Shown: in pieces, positions 1 through 8,239 of the stretch
Position numbering within the stretch: the stretch's first letter is position 1
Layout: every line of letters starts with the position of its first letter
Assembly: GCF_900105175.1 (NCBI RefSeq)
Contig: NZ_LT629771.1
Coordinates: 6,220,622-6,284,621, forward strand
From: Jiangella sp. DSM 45060
Lineage (GTDB): Bacteria > Actinomycetota > Actinomycetes > Jiangellales > Jiangellaceae
Direction: 5' to 3'
Length of the DNA stretch: 64,000 nucleotides
Translations under genes and position numbers: made by a program
Notes under the pieces: model-generated
The model's database searches: none
What the model was told of the DNA's origin: nothing
Seen by the model: the letters and a program-made list of their open reading frames with translations, nothing else

Positions 1-428
1 ATGCCGGCCTCGGCCATCGACGCGATGTCGTCGAAGTTCGTCGGCGCCGGGTTGTGGTTGTAGTCGACGATCGACTTCTCCGCGTACAGCGCCATGACCT
101 CGTCGAGCGTCTTGCGGTCGGTCGTCGGCGGGTCGAGGTTCGGCATGCCGAAGATCGTCGTGACGCCGCCCACCGCCGCCTGCTCGGTGGTGGTGATGAT
201 GTCTTCCTTGTGCGTGTACCCGGGCTCGCGGGTGTGCACGTGGACGTCGACCATGCCGGGCAGCACCAGCCGGCCGGTGGCGTCGACGACGGTCGCGTCG
301 TCGCCGATGGCGGTGCCGGGCGAGACCAGCCCCGCGATGGTGCCGTCGTCGCCGATCAGGATGTCGGCGCGGACCGTGCCGTCCGGAGTGACGACGTCGC
401 CTCCGCTGATCCGGGTGGTCACTGCCAT
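1..428 (-). CDS. Cyclic amidohydrolase (dihydroorotase/allantoinase/hydantoinase family), partial at window edge
   Basis: This is the N-terminal 142 codons of a metal-dependent amidohydrolase that opens cyclic amide rings; the rest lies outside the window. The ATG is at 428-426, directly after the upstream stop in the arrangement TGACATG, so translation is probably coupled to the alpha/beta hydrolase gene before it. The start of the enzyme has the small beta-sandwich strands (residues 1-50), then PGMVDVHVHTREPG, where the two histidines bind the binuclear metal site in this family, then a TTIFGMPN strand typical of dihydroorotase and allantoinase. Substrate cannot be fixed from this part: dihydroorotate, allantoin, hydantoin and dihydropyrimidines all remain possible. 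The isolated pairing with a hydrolase rather than pyr genes argues for a catabolic role. Confidence 0.85.
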   Translation of the reverse strand, partial: MAVTTRISGGDVVTPDGTVRADILIGDDGTIAGLVSPGTAIGDDATVVDATGRLVLPGMVDVHVHTREPGYTHKEDIITTTEQAAVGGVTTIFGMPNLDPPTTDRKTLDEVMALYAEKSIVDYNHNPAPTNFDDIASMAEAG

Positions 429-429
429 G

Positions 430-1371
430 TCACTGCCCCTCCAGATACGTCACCGATTCGGCCCGGCCGTCCTGCGTGGTGATGACGACGTCGCCGTTGG
501 TCAGGTAGGTGTCGAACCAGCCCACGATCGCCGGGGTGACCTTCTCCCAGTACTTGTCGTAGGCGGCGTAGTGCGTGGTGTGGCGCTGCATGACCAGGCT
601 GCGCGGGCCCTTGGCGGCCTCGTAGATCGCGACGGCGTGGTCGGTCGGCGTGGTGGCGTCGCCCTCGATGCCGATGACCAGCAGCGGCGTCGTCAGCGTC
701 CGAGCGGCGCTCAGCGGGTCGTACTCGAGGATCTCGTCGGCCGCGGCCAGCGAGACCGCCGTCGGGATGCGGCTGTCGACGTCGGCCTTCACCGTCGTGG
801 CGCGCCGCTCCGGCGTCGGGACCATGATCTCCTCGCGCGGGTGGACCAGCCGGCCCTTGCCCGTGGTGACCCGCTCGCGGCGGTCGTCGTCGAGGCCCTT
901 GAGGAAGTCGAGCCACTCGTACTCCGAGCGCATGCGGTGCAGCCAGTCGCGTCCGTTCGCGACGGGGAGCTGGCTGACGGCGGCCCGCACGCGGTCGTCG
1001 ACGGCGGCCAGCAGGACGGCGTTGCCGCCGCCGGTGCCGCCGGAGCCGAACACGCCGATCCGGTCGGCGTCGACGTCGTCGCGCGTGGTCAGGTAGGTGA
1101 CGGCGTTGCGCAGGTCCTGCAGCTGGACGGCCGGCGAGAGCTTCTTCTCGCCCTCGGAGTCGCCGAAGCCCCGGTAGTCGAGGATCAGCACGCCGAAACC
1201 CGCGGCGGTGAGCGCCTCGTGGTACCGGACGTACAGCTTCGCGTCCTTCAGGCCCAGCCAGCCCGGCCCCTGCACGATGGCCCGCAGCGGCCCGTCGGAC
1301 CGATCCGGCGTGCGCCAGGACGCCGAGATCCGGCTGCCCTCGCTATAGAAGACGACGTCTTCGCTCCGCAT
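430..1371 (-). CDS. Alpha/beta hydrolase with atypical nucleophile elbow
   Basis: A 313-residue alpha/beta-hydrolase-fold protein of the dienelactone hydrolase/X-Pro type, probably cytoplasmic since no signal peptide is visible. The fold landmarks are VLILDYRGFGDSEG (residues 61-74), a C-terminal acid strand VIGIEGDATTP and a catalytic-His region RHTTHYAAY. Where the family normally has G-x-S-x-G-G, this protein reads FGSGGTGGG (residues 108-116). No serine occupies the normal position; Ser110 or Thr113 would have to substitute. It ends one base before the amidohydrolase ATG, so the two are almost certainly one transcription unit and may act on successive steps of one ring-opening pathway. 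The ATG at 1371 follows GGAGGTTCG. The substrate is unknown. Confidence 0.8.
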   Translation of the reverse strand: MRSEDVVFYSEGSRISASWRTPDRSDGPLRAIVQGPGWLGLKDAKLYVRYHEALTAAGFGVLILDYRGFGDSEGEKKLSPAVQLQDLRNAVTYLTTRDDVDADRIGVFGSGGTGGGNAVLLAAVDDRVRAAVSQLPVANGRDWLHRMRSEYEWLDFLKGLDDDRRERVTTGKGRLVHPREEIMVPTPERRATTVKADVDSRIPTAVSLAAADEILEYDPLSAARTLTTPLLVIGIEGDATTPTDHAVAIYEAAKGPRSLVMQRHTTHYAAYDKYWEKVTPAIVGWFDTYLTNGDVVITTQDGRAESVTYLEGQ

Positions 1372-2200
1372 CGAACCTCCATTTTGGATAATTGATACAG
1401 AGTCTAAAGTCCAGGGCCTTGGCGGGCAAGATGCCGGAGCACGTTGGCGGCTATCTTATGTTGTATCCAACGGTCGCCGGGCTGCCGCGACGGGGTCGGA
1501 GTGGTGGTCGGCCGGGCGGGCGGGGTGAGGGGACGGCGGTCGCGGCGGCCGGCCCGGGCGGGTGACCGGCGGCGGCCCCGGCGGCGGCCCAGGCGGATGC
1601 CGTGGCGGCGGCAGCCGAGGCAGCGGCGGCCGGCCCAGGCGGGTGACCGGTGGCGGCCCAGGCGGATGCCGTGGCGGTGGCCGGGCCGGCGGATGCCGAG
1701 GCAGCGATCGGGCCGGCAGGTAACCGTGGCGGCGGCACTAGTGGCGGCCCGGGTGACGACAACGCCAACAGTTGGCGCTCAGGTCAACCCGCGCGGACGC
1801 ACCACCGTCGCCTGGGCCGGCGGATGCCGAGGCAGCGACCGGCCCGTCGCCTGCCGTGGCGGCGGCCGGACCGGCAAAGCCGTGGCGGCGGTCGCCGCAG
1901 CGGCGGCACTAGTGGCGGCCCGGGTGACGACAACGCCAACAGTTGGCGCTCAAGTCAACCCGCGCGGAACACCACCGTCGCCTTGGCCGGCGGATGCCGA
2001 GGCAGCGACCGGCCCGTCGCGTGCCGTGGCGGCGGTCGCCGCAGCGGCGGTACTAGTGGCGGCCCGGGTGACGACAACGCCAACAGTTGGCGCTCAGGTC
2101 AACCCGCGCGGAACAACACCGCCGTCCGGACCGGCGGATGCCGAGCGCCCGGCGAACACAGCCCGCCACACGACCCATCAGGCAGGCGGCCCCGCCGAAG
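1372..2200. other. 829-bp non-coding interval dominated by tandem repeats
   Basis: Nothing here looks like a real gene. The open frames are Gly/Arg/Ala/Pro-rich artefacts of the GC-rich repeats on both strands. It lies between the amidohydrolase operon, which reads leftward from 1371, and the 3' end of topA at 2201. About 1385-1470 is less GC-rich and includes runs such as TTTTGGATAATTGATA, so it may hold the promoter of the amidohydrolase operon. The rest is the repeat block listed separately. Confidence 0.7.
1551..2155. repeat. Tandem repeat block with three near-identical units carrying a 15-bp dyad
   Basis: Three near-identical units of about 65 bp start with ACTAGTGGCGGCCCGGGTGA at 1737, 1908 and 2052 (spacing 171 and 144 bp). 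They are separated by a second shared element containing CGGATGCCGAGGCAGCGA at about 1690, 1821 and 1991. Each main unit contains the perfect dyad CGCCAAC-A-GTTGGCG at 1763-1777, 1934-1948 and 2078-2092. The left part (1551-1680) holds a related simpler repeat, with GGGCGGGTGACCGG-type and CCCAGGCGGATGCCGTGGCG elements each present twice. The few base differences between copies suggest recent amplification. Function is unknown; protein-binding sites, a replication or topology-related array beside topA, or a neutral minisatellite are all possible. Confidence 0.8.
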
Positions 2201-4822
2201 TCAGCTGCGCGACTTCGCCCGCGCGGCCCGCTTCTTCGGCGCCGGACCCTTGGCCCGCTTCTCGGCGATGAGCTCGACCGCCCGCTCATGCGTCAGCTGC
2301 TCGATGTCGGTACCCCGCGGCACCGTGACGTTGACCTCGCCGTCGGTGATGTACGGGCCGAACCGGCCGTCCTTCACCACCAGCGGCTTGTTGGACACCG
2401 GGTCGGTGCCCAGCTCGCGCAGCGGCGGCGTGGCCGCTCGTGCGCCGCGGCGGCCCTTCGGCTGCGCGAACAGCTTCTCGGCCTCTTCGACGGTGACGGT
2501 GAACAGCGACGGCTCGTCGGGCAGTGAACGAGAGTCGGAGCCCTTCTTGACGTACGGGCCGTAGCGGCCGTTGGTCGCGACGATCTCGGCGCCCTCGGCG
2601 TCCTTGCCGACCACCCGCGGCAGGGTGAGCAGCTGCAGTGCCTCGTCGAGCGAGACGGTGTCGACGGACATGCTGCTGAACAGCGACGCCGTGGGCGGGC
2701 GCTCGTTCTTCGGCGCGTCGTCGGGCAGCAGCTCGGTGACATACGGGCCGTACCGGCCGGACTTCGCGACGACGGTGCGCCCGGTGGCCGGGTTCTGGCC
2801 CAGCTCGCGGTCGCCGTTGCCGCGAGCGACCAGCTCGCCGGCCAGCTCGACGGTGAGTTCGTCGGGCGGGAGGTCCTCGGGAATGCTGCCGCGGTTGCCC
2901 TCGATGTCCTCGAGGTACGGCCCGTAGCGGCCGACCCGCACCGTGAAGCCCTCGCCGATGGGGAACGAGGAGATCTCGCGCGCGTCGATCTCGCCGAGGT
3001 TGTCGGCGAGCTTCTTCAGCCCGGCGACGCTGTCGTCGCCGTGCCAGAACTGCGCCAGCTCGGCGGCGCGGTCGGCCCGGCCGCCGGCGATCTCGTCGAG
3101 CACGTCCTCCATCTTGGCGGTGAACTCGTAGTCGACCAGCCGGGTGAAGTGCTCTTCCAGCAGCCGGACGACGGCGAAGGCCAGCCAGGCCGGCACCAGC
3201 GCGGTGCCGCGCTTGAACACGTAGCCGCGGTCGAGGATGGTGCGGATGATCGACGCGTACGTGGACGGGCGGCCGATCTCGCGGTCTTCCAGCTCCTTGA
3301 CCAGCGTGGCCTCGGTGTAGCGGGCCGGCGGCTTGGTGCTGTGGCCCTCGGGCTCGATGCCGGCCGCCGTGAGCCCCTGGCCCTCGCTGAGCTGCGGGAG
3401 CCGCCGCTCGCGGTCGTCGAGCTCGGCCTCGGGGTCGTCGGCGCCCTCGACGTAGGCCTTGAGGAAGCCGTGGAAGGTGATGGTGCGGCCGGACGCCGTG
3501 AGCTCGACGTCCTCGCCGGACGCGGCGGTGGCGCCGACCCGGACCGTCAGCGTCTCGCCCTTGGCGTCGCGCATCTGCGAGGCGACGGTGCGCATCCAGA
3601 TGAGTTCGTACAGCCGGTACTCGTCGTCGCGCAGGCCGGTCTCGGCCGGGGTGCGGAAGGAGTCGCCGGCCGGGCGGATGGCCTCGTGCGCCTCCTGCGC
3701 GTTCTTCACCTTGCTGGTGTACTTGCGCGGCGCGTCGGGCAGGTACTCGGTGCCGTACAGCTCCGCGACCTGCGCCCGGGCCGCGTTCAGCGCGGAGTCG
3801 GACAGCGTGATGGAGTCGGTACGCATATAGGTGATGAAGCCGTTCTCGTACAGCCGCTGCGCCACCTGCATGGTGCGGGCCGCGCCGTAGCCCAGCTTGC
3901 GCGAGGCCTCCTGCTGCATGGTGGTGGTGCGGAACGGCGCGTACGGCTTGCGGGTGTAGGGCTTGGCCTCGACCGATCGGACGGTGTAGTCGGCGTCGCC
4001 GAGCGCGGCGGCCAGGGCGCGGGCGCGCTGCTCGTCGAGCACGACGACGTCGCGGCTCTTCACCTCGCCACGGGCGTCGAAGTCGCGGCCGGTGGCGACC
4101 TTGGTGCCGTTGACGGTGGCCAGCCGGGCCTCGAACGCGTGCGGGTCGTCGGACGTGCCGGTGTCGAGCGTGGCGGTGAGGTCCCAGTACTCGGCCGAGC
4201 GGAACGCCATGCGCTCGCGCTCGCGGTCGACGACGAGGCGCGTGGCCACGCTCTGGACCCGTCCCGCCGACAGGCCCTGCATGACCTTGCGCCACAGCAC
4301 CGGGGAGACCTGGTAGCCGTAGAGGCGGTCGACGATGCGCCGCGTCTCCTGGGCGTCGACGAGGTCTTCGTCGATGTCGCGGGGGTTCTGCACGGCGGCC
4401 CGGATGGCGTCGCGGGTGATCTCGTGGAAGACCATGCGGCGGACCGGGACCTTCGGCTTCAACTCCTCGCGCAGATGCCACGCGATGGCCTCGCCCTCGC
4501 GGTCCTCATCGGTGGCGAGCAGGAGCTCGTCGGCCTCTTTGAGCATGGTCTTGAGCTTCTTGACCTGGTCCTTGGCCCGGCCCGCCGGCACGATGTACAG
4601 CGGCTCGAACCCGCCGTCGACGTCGACGCCGACCGGGTTGCCGTAGCGCTCGCGCTCGGCCTCGGGGACCTCGGTCTTCTTCGACGGCAGATCGCGGATG
4701 TGGCCGAACGACGACTCCACCATGTAGCCGTCGCCAAGGTAGCCGGCGATGGTCTTGGCCTTCGCCGGCGACTCCACGACGACGAGACGGCGGCGGGCCG
4801 TGCCGTTCGTGGATCGGGCCAT
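2201..4822 (-). CDS. topA: DNA topoisomerase I (type IA)
   Basis: An 873-residue type IA topoisomerase that relaxes negative supercoils. The Toprim domain begins at RRRLVVVESPAKAKTI (residues 10-25) and carries TDEDREGEA (104-112), the metal-binding acidic cluster. The nucleophile is Tyr332 in GFITYMRTDS. After the core, the tail has several repeats around the words GRYGPYV or GRFGPYI (topoisomerase C-terminal repeats) and ends in a Lys/Arg-rich stretch (APKKRAARAKSRS). This is the actinobacterial form without zinc fingers; the basic tail aids DNA binding and processivity. The ATG at 4822 follows a good GAGGAG Shine-Dalgarno. A 160-bp gap with room for its own promoter separates it from the upstream YggS gene on the same strand. 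Confidence 0.98.
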   Translation of the reverse strand: MARSTNGTARRRLVVVESPAKAKTIAGYLGDGYMVESSFGHIRDLPSKKTEVPEAERERYGNPVGVDVDGGFEPLYIVPAGRAKDQVKKLKTMLKEADELLLATDEDREGEAIAWHLREELKPKVPVRRMVFHEITRDAIRAAVQNPRDIDEDLVDAQETRRIVDRLYGYQVSPVLWRKVMQGLSAGRVQSVATRLVVDRERERMAFRSAEYWDLTATLDTGTSDDPHAFEARLATVNGTKVATGRDFDARGEVKSRDVVVLDEQRARALAAALGDADYTVRSVEAKPYTRKPYAPFRTTTMQQEASRKLGYGAARTMQVAQRLYENGFITYMRTDSITLSDSALNAARAQVAELYGTEYLPDAPRKYTSKVKNAQEAHEAIRPAGDSFRTPAETGLRDDEYRLYELIWMRTVASQMRDAKGETLTVRVGATAASGEDVELTASGRTITFHGFLKAYVEGADDPEAELDDRERRLPQLSEGQGLTAAGIEPEGHSTKPPARYTEATLVKELEDREIGRPSTYASIIRTILDRGYVFKRGTALVPAWLAFAVVRLLEEHFTRLVDYEFTAKMEDVLDEIAGGRADRAAELAQFWHGDDSVAGLKKLADNLGEIDAREISSFPIGEGFTVRVGRYGPYLEDIEGNRGSIPEDLPPDELTVELAGELVARGNGDRELGQNPATGRTVVAKSGRYGPYVTELLPDDAPKNERPPTASLFSSMSVDTVSLDEALQLLTLPRVVGKDAEGAEIVATNGRYGPYVKKGSDSRSLPDEPSLFTVTVEEAEKLFAQPKGRRGARAATPPLRELGTDPVSNKPLVVKDGRFGPYITDGEVNVTVPRGTDIEQLTHERAVELIAEKRAKGPAPKKRAARAKSRS

Positions 4823-4982
4823 GAATGCTCCTCACTCCCCGGGCACGGTGAACCGACCCCTTCGGCTCACGAACACTCCCCTGCGACAACGCACGGTATC
4901 CGACGTTGTTCCCGAGACGCGAAGAGGATAACCAGACGGCGATCCCCGCCGCCAATGATCAACACCGCCGTCTGCTGCGGCA

Positions 4983-5687
4983 TCAGGCCGTCCGGGGCCG
5001 TGCGCCGAACACCGCGGAGCCCACCCGGACCAGCGTCGCACCCTCCGCGACGGCCGCCTCCAGATCGCCGCTCATCCCCATCGACAGCACCGGCAACGCG
5101 GCTCCGACGGCGTCGGCGGCGCGGTCGCGCAGCACCCGCAGGTCGCGGTAGGACGCCCGCACCAACGCGTCGTCCGGCGACTGCAGCCCGACCGTCATCA
5201 GGCCGCGGACCCGCAGGCGGTCGCGGGCGGCGACCTCCTTGACGACGGCGATCGCGTCGTCCGGCGCGACCCCGGACTTGCTCGCCTCGCCGGACGTGTT
5301 GACCTGCACCAGCACGGCGAGCGTGCGGTCCTGCGCCTCGAGCCGGCGCTGGAGCCGGTCGGCCAGCTCGACGCCGTCGACGGACTGCACGCAGCTGACG
5401 TAGCGCAGCACCTGGTTGACCTTGTTCGACTGCAGGTGGCCGATGAAGTGCCGCTCGCACGGCAACCCGGAGAGCTCGGCGTCCTTCGCCGCCAGCTCCT
5501 GGACCCGGTTCTCGCCGATCAGCCGGGCGCCGGCCGCGATGGCCACGGCGATACGATCGGCCGGCTGCGTCTTCGTGGCCAGCAGCACCTCGACCTCGCC
5601 GGGCGCCCGACCGGCCGCCGCGCAGGCGGCGTCGACCCGTTCCCGCACCGCCGCCAGATTGGCCCGGATGTCCGCGTCGGCCGCCAT
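4983..5687 (-). CDS. YggS-family pyridoxal 5'-phosphate homeostasis protein
   Basis: A 234-residue fold-type III PLP-binding protein of the YggS/PROSC family, which has no known catalytic reaction and buffers PLP and amino-acid metabolism in the cytoplasm. Diagnostic motifs are VLLATKTQ (Lys39 is the predicted PLP Schiff-base lysine), IGENRVQEL, FIGHLQSNK and the C-terminal phosphate-binding SMGMSGDLEAAV followed by VRVGSAVFG. Length matches the family. In many actinobacteria a yggS copy sits in the division cluster next to ftsZ; here it is upstream of topA instead, so this may be a second copy. The ATG at 5687 has a weak GGAAGGGGATCG leader. Confidence 0.93.
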   Translation of the reverse strand: MAADADIRANLAAVRERVDAACAAAGRAPGEVEVLLATKTQPADRIAVAIAAGARLIGENRVQELAAKDAELSGLPCERHFIGHLQSNKVNQVLRYVSCVQSVDGVELADRLQRRLEAQDRTLAVLVQVNTSGEASKSGVAPDDAIAVVKEVAARDRLRVRGLMTVGLQSPDDALVRASYRDLRVLRDRAADAVGAALPVLSMGMSGDLEAAVAEGATLVRVGSAVFGARPRTA

Positions 5688-5709
5688 CGATCCCCTTCCA
5701 GGTCGCCTC

Positions 5710-5715
5710 TAGAGT
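5710..5715 (+). promoter_or_regulatory. Predicted -10 element (TAGAGT) of a leaderless yndJ-like transcript
   Basis: TAGAGT fits the actinobacterial -10 consensus TAnnnT. The GTG start at 5723 follows after 7 bases, so the predicted transcription start coincides with the start codon, and there is no Shine-Dalgarno sequence. This decides the choice of the GTG. Confidence 0.55.
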
Positions 5716-5722
5716 CTCAGTC

Positions 5723-6580
5723 GTGACGGTACTGGTCGGCTGGATCCTCGCACTCGCGATGGTCGTCGTGGTGCCGCTCGGGCTGCGGTTGATCGACGAC
5801 GACCGGCGGCGGCTCGGACCGGTCGGCCAGGTGTGGCCGTTCGCCGGGCTGCTCGGCGGGCTGTCCCTCCTGCTCGACCGCGGCGACGCCTTCACCGTCG
5901 CACTGGCCTGCTGTTACGCGTCCGTCACGGCATGGCTCGCGGTGCTGGCGCTGCTGCGGCTGCTGCGCCGGCGGTCGCCGGCGCCGGTCGAGGTCGCGGT
6001 TCTGACGGCCATGGTCGCACCGGCCGTCGCCGCGAGCTCGCTGATCGCGGAGCGCGGCGGCTGGGAGCTGCTCGGCTTCGGCATGACGACGCAGCTGCTG
6101 ACGGTGGCGCACTTCCACTACGCCGGGTTCGCGGCGGCGCTCTTGGCCGGGCTGACCGCGAGCCGGGCGCCGTCACCGTCGTCATCGATGGCCGCGGTGA
6201 CGGTGCCGGTCGGGATCGCCCTGGTGTTCCTCGGCTACTTCACCGGCGACGGCGTCGAGCTGGCCGGCGCCGTCGTGCTGACGGCCGGCATGTGGCTGCT
6301 CGGCTGGACCGTGTGGCGCGACGTGGCGCCGTCGGCCCGCGGCCGCGTGACCCGGGCACTGTTCGGCGTGAGCGCCGCCGTGCTCGCGGTGACGATGCTG
6401 CTGGCGCTGAGCTGGGCCGCGGGCCACGTCTGGGACACCGTCCCGCACCTGTCACTGACCTGGATGGCCGCGACCCACGGCCTGGCCAACGCGCTCGGCT
6501 TCGCGCTGTGCGGCCTGCTCGCCTGGCGCCGGGTTCAGCGCGCGCCGTCGCCCATCCGCCCGGAAGGAGCCCCACCATGA
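5723..6580 (+). CDS. YndJ-like integral membrane protein
   Basis: A 285-residue, highly hydrophobic protein with about eight predicted membrane helices separated by short loops. The stretch LLTVAHFHYAGFAAALLAG is the conserved core of the YndJ family known from Bacillus, whose transport substrate is not established. Start is GTG 5723, supported by a TAGAGT -10 element seven bases upstream. It overlaps the next start (ATG 6577) by four bases, the pattern ATGA, so it was built as an operon with the SnoaL-like remnant that follows. Function beyond membrane location cannot be inferred. Confidence 0.75.
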   Translation: MTVLVGWILALAMVVVVPLGLRLIDDDRRRLGPVGQVWPFAGLLGGLSLLLDRGDAFTVALACCYASVTAWLAVLALLRLLRRRSPAPVEVAVLTAMVAPAVAASSLIAERGGWELLGFGMTTQLLTVAHFHYAGFAAALLAGLTASRAPSPSSSMAAVTVPVGIALVFLGYFTGDGVELAGAVVLTAGMWLLGWTVWRDVAPSARGRVTRALFGVSAAVLAVTMLLALSWAAGHVWDTVPHLSLTWMAATHGLANALGFALCGLLAWRRVQRAPSPIRPEGAPP

Positions 6581-6783
6581 CCACCGACGACCGGCCCGTC
6601 GCGGCCGACCCCGCCGACCTCGAACGCCTCTTCGTCCGGCGGGTCAACGACCGCGACGCACCGGCGACGTCGCGCTGACGTCCACCCGCCTGGCAGACGG
6701 CGGCGTGACCGCCGAGGTGGCCCGGCGCCAGCCGGACGGCAGCTGGCGCTGGGCCCTCGACCAATGGAACGTGTTGATCTGAG
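6577..6783 (+). pseudogene. SnoaL/DUF4440-like protein with an internal deletion
   Basis: The ATG at 6577 has a strong GGAAGGAG ribosome site and opens a frame reading MTTDDRPVAADP and then LERLFVRRVNDRDA, the first helix of a SnoaL-like (NTF2-fold) protein. That frame stops at 6678 after 33 residues. From about 6664 another frame reads GDVALTSTRL, then VTAEVARRQPDG, then RWALDQWNVLI and TGA at 6783, the typical last beta strands of the same family. The 60-80 residues between are missing. The simplest reading is an out-of-frame deletion in a gene once coupled to the YndJ-like gene. The 33-residue peptide is probably still made but would not fold as an NTF2 domain. Confidence 0.75.
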
Positions 6784-6791
6784 CCGGCTGA

Positions 6792-7784
6792 TCAGCGCGC
6801 GGGCGACACCCCCGCGACGAACGTCATGTCGGCGTAGCGGTCGCCGGCCGGCACGCTCGAGTCGAGCAGTTCCAGCTCGGCGGCGGTCAGCGTGACATCC
6901 AGCGCGGCGACGTTCTCCTCCAGGTAGCGGCGCCGCTTCGTGCCGGGGATCGGCACGACGTCGTCGCCGCGGGCCAGGGCCCAGGCCAGCGCGATCTGGC
7001 TGGCCGTCGCGCCCCTGGCGGCGGCCAGCTCGCGCACCGTCTCGACCAGCTCGAGGTTGCGCTGGAACGCCTCACCCTGGAACCGCGGGCTGTGCCGCCG
7101 GTAGTCGTCGTCGGTGAAGTCGTCCGGCGAGGTGATCGCGCCGGTGAGGAAGCCACGGCCGAGCGGGCTGTACGGCACCAGGCCGATGCCCAGCTCGCGG
7201 CAGGTGCCGACGATGTCGCCCTCGAGGTCGCGGCTCCACAGCGACCACTCCGTCTGCAGCGCGGCGATCGGGTGGACGGCGTGCGCCCGGCGGATCGAGT
7301 CGGCGGCGGCCTCGGACAGCCCCAGGTAGCGCACCTTGCCGGCCTGCACCAGCTCGGCCATCGTGCCGATGGTGTCCTCGATCGGGGTCTTCGGGTCGAC
7401 CCGGTGCAGGTAGTAGAGGTCGACGTGGTCGACGCCGAGCCGGCGCAGCGACCCGTCGATGGACGCGCGGACGTAGGCCGGACTCGCGTCGAAACCGCGG
7501 GCGAGCGGGTCGGCGGGGTCGAGGACGATGCCGAACTTGGTCGCCAGCACGACCTCGTCGCGGCGGCCGGCGATGGCCCGGCCGACCAGCTCCTCGTTGA
7601 CGTACGGGCCGTACATGTCGGCGGTGTCGAGGAAGGTGACGCCGAGGTCGAGCGCGCGGTGGATGGTGGCGACCGACTCGGTGTCGTCGCCGGGGCCGTA
7701 GGACTGGCTCATGCCCATGCAGCCGAGGCCGAGGGCGGACACCGTCAGGCCGGACCGGCCGAGGGCGCGTTGGGGTAGGGACAT
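6792..7784 (-). CDS. Aldo/keto reductase
   Basis: A 330-residue NADPH-dependent oxidoreductase of the aldo/keto reductase superfamily (AKR13-like), cytoplasmic, reducing aldehydes or ketones. The catalytic tetrad can be seen: Asp53 and Tyr58 in FLDTADMYG, Lys83 in ATKFG and His in LYYLHRVD. The nucleotide-binding end is seen in [15 protein letters not shown]. The ATG at 7784 follows AAGGAGCACC. It lies 38 bp downstream of the merR-like gene on the same strand and is very probably its target and co-transcribed with it. The physiological substrate is unknown; a role in clearing reactive carbonyls is an inference from the MerR context. Confidence 0.92.
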   Translation of the reverse strand: MSLPQRALGRSGLTVSALGLGCMGMSQSYGPGDDTESVATIHRALDLGVTFLDTADMYGPYVNEELVGRAIAGRRDEVVLATKFGIVLDPADPLARGFDASPAYVRASIDGSLRRLGVDHVDLYYLHRVDPKTPIEDTIGTMAELVQAGKVRYLGLSEAAADSIRRAHAVHPIAALQTEWSLWSRDLEGDIVGTCRELGIGLVPYSPLGRGFLTGAITSPDDFTDDDYRRHSPRFQGEAFQRNLELVETVRELAAARGATASQIALAWALARGDDVVPIPGTKRRRYLEENVAALDVTLTAAELELLDSSVPAGDRYADMTFVAGVSPAR

Positions 7785-7822
7785 GGTGCTCCTTGCGGTG
7801 CTGTGTGCCGGGTGCTGTGCGC

Positions 7823-8200
7823 CTACGGGGCCGCGCTGCCGCCGTACTTGGCGATCTTGAAGTCGACGACGTCGAGAGCGATGCGCAGCGCCTCCATGCG
7901 GACCCGCACCGCCTCGCGGTGCTCGACCAGCAGCGCCAGCCGTTCCGGCTCGGTGCCCGGGCCGAGCGCCGCCAGCTCGAAGTAGCGCTGGATGTCGCGG
8001 ATCGGCATGTCGAGCTGACGCAGCCGGGTGATGAACACGACCCGGTCGACGTCGTCGGGGGTGTAGTGACGCCGCCCGGCGCTGTCGCGGGGCACGTCGA
8101 GCAGGCCGATGCGCTCGTAGTAGCGCAACGTGTGGGCCGTCACGCCGGTGCGCTCGGCCACCTCGGAGATGGTCTCGGACGGTGCGGTGAGCGTCGTCAC
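7823..8200 (-). CDS. MerR-family transcriptional regulator
   Basis: A 125-residue regulator. Residues 11-50 form the MerR winged helix ([20 protein letters not shown], then IGLL), followed by [28 protein letters not shown] and a C-terminal coiled coil (residues 75-115). There are no metal-binding cysteines, so it belongs to the CueR-unlike, HspR/SoxR-unlike group that senses stress or small molecules. The start is GTG at 8200; an ATG five bases further upstream runs into a stop. The promoter at 8208-8238 has the 19-bp spacer of MerR-controlled promoters and yields a leaderless message, so autoregulation is likely, with the downstream aldo/keto reductase as co-regulated partner. Confidence 0.92.
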   Translation of the reverse strand: MTTLTAPSETISEVAERTGVTAHTLRYYERIGLLDVPRDSAGRRHYTPDDVDRVVFITRLRQLDMPIRDIQRYFELAALGPGTEPERLALLVEHREAVRVRMEALRIALDVVDFKIAKYGGSAAP

Positions 8201-8207
8201 GTCATCG

Positions 8208-8238
8208 ACGGTAGGGCTTCGAGTGCACTCGAAGTCAA
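8208..8238 (-). promoter_or_regulatory. MerR-type promoter: 19-bp spacer with an 18-bp perfect palindrome
   Basis: On the minus strand TTGACT (8238-8233) and TACCGT (8213-8208) are 19 bp apart, the over-long spacer on which MerR proteins act by untwisting DNA. The spacer contains almost all of the perfect palindrome CTTCGAGTGCACTCGAAG (8217-8234), the expected dimer operator. The predicted start point falls on the GTG at 8200. Confidence 0.8.
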
Positions 8239-8239
8239 G

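Noticed and set aside
1444-2564. Long Arg/Gly/Pro-rich reading frames on both strands across 1444-2564
   Set aside because: They follow the DNA repeats, have no ribosome sites, and the composition is what GC-rich repeats give in any frame.
2286-5242. Long antisense frames over topA and yggS
   Set aside because: Composition is that of a shadow of a high-GC gene; topA and the YggS protein have full family motifs on the minus strand.
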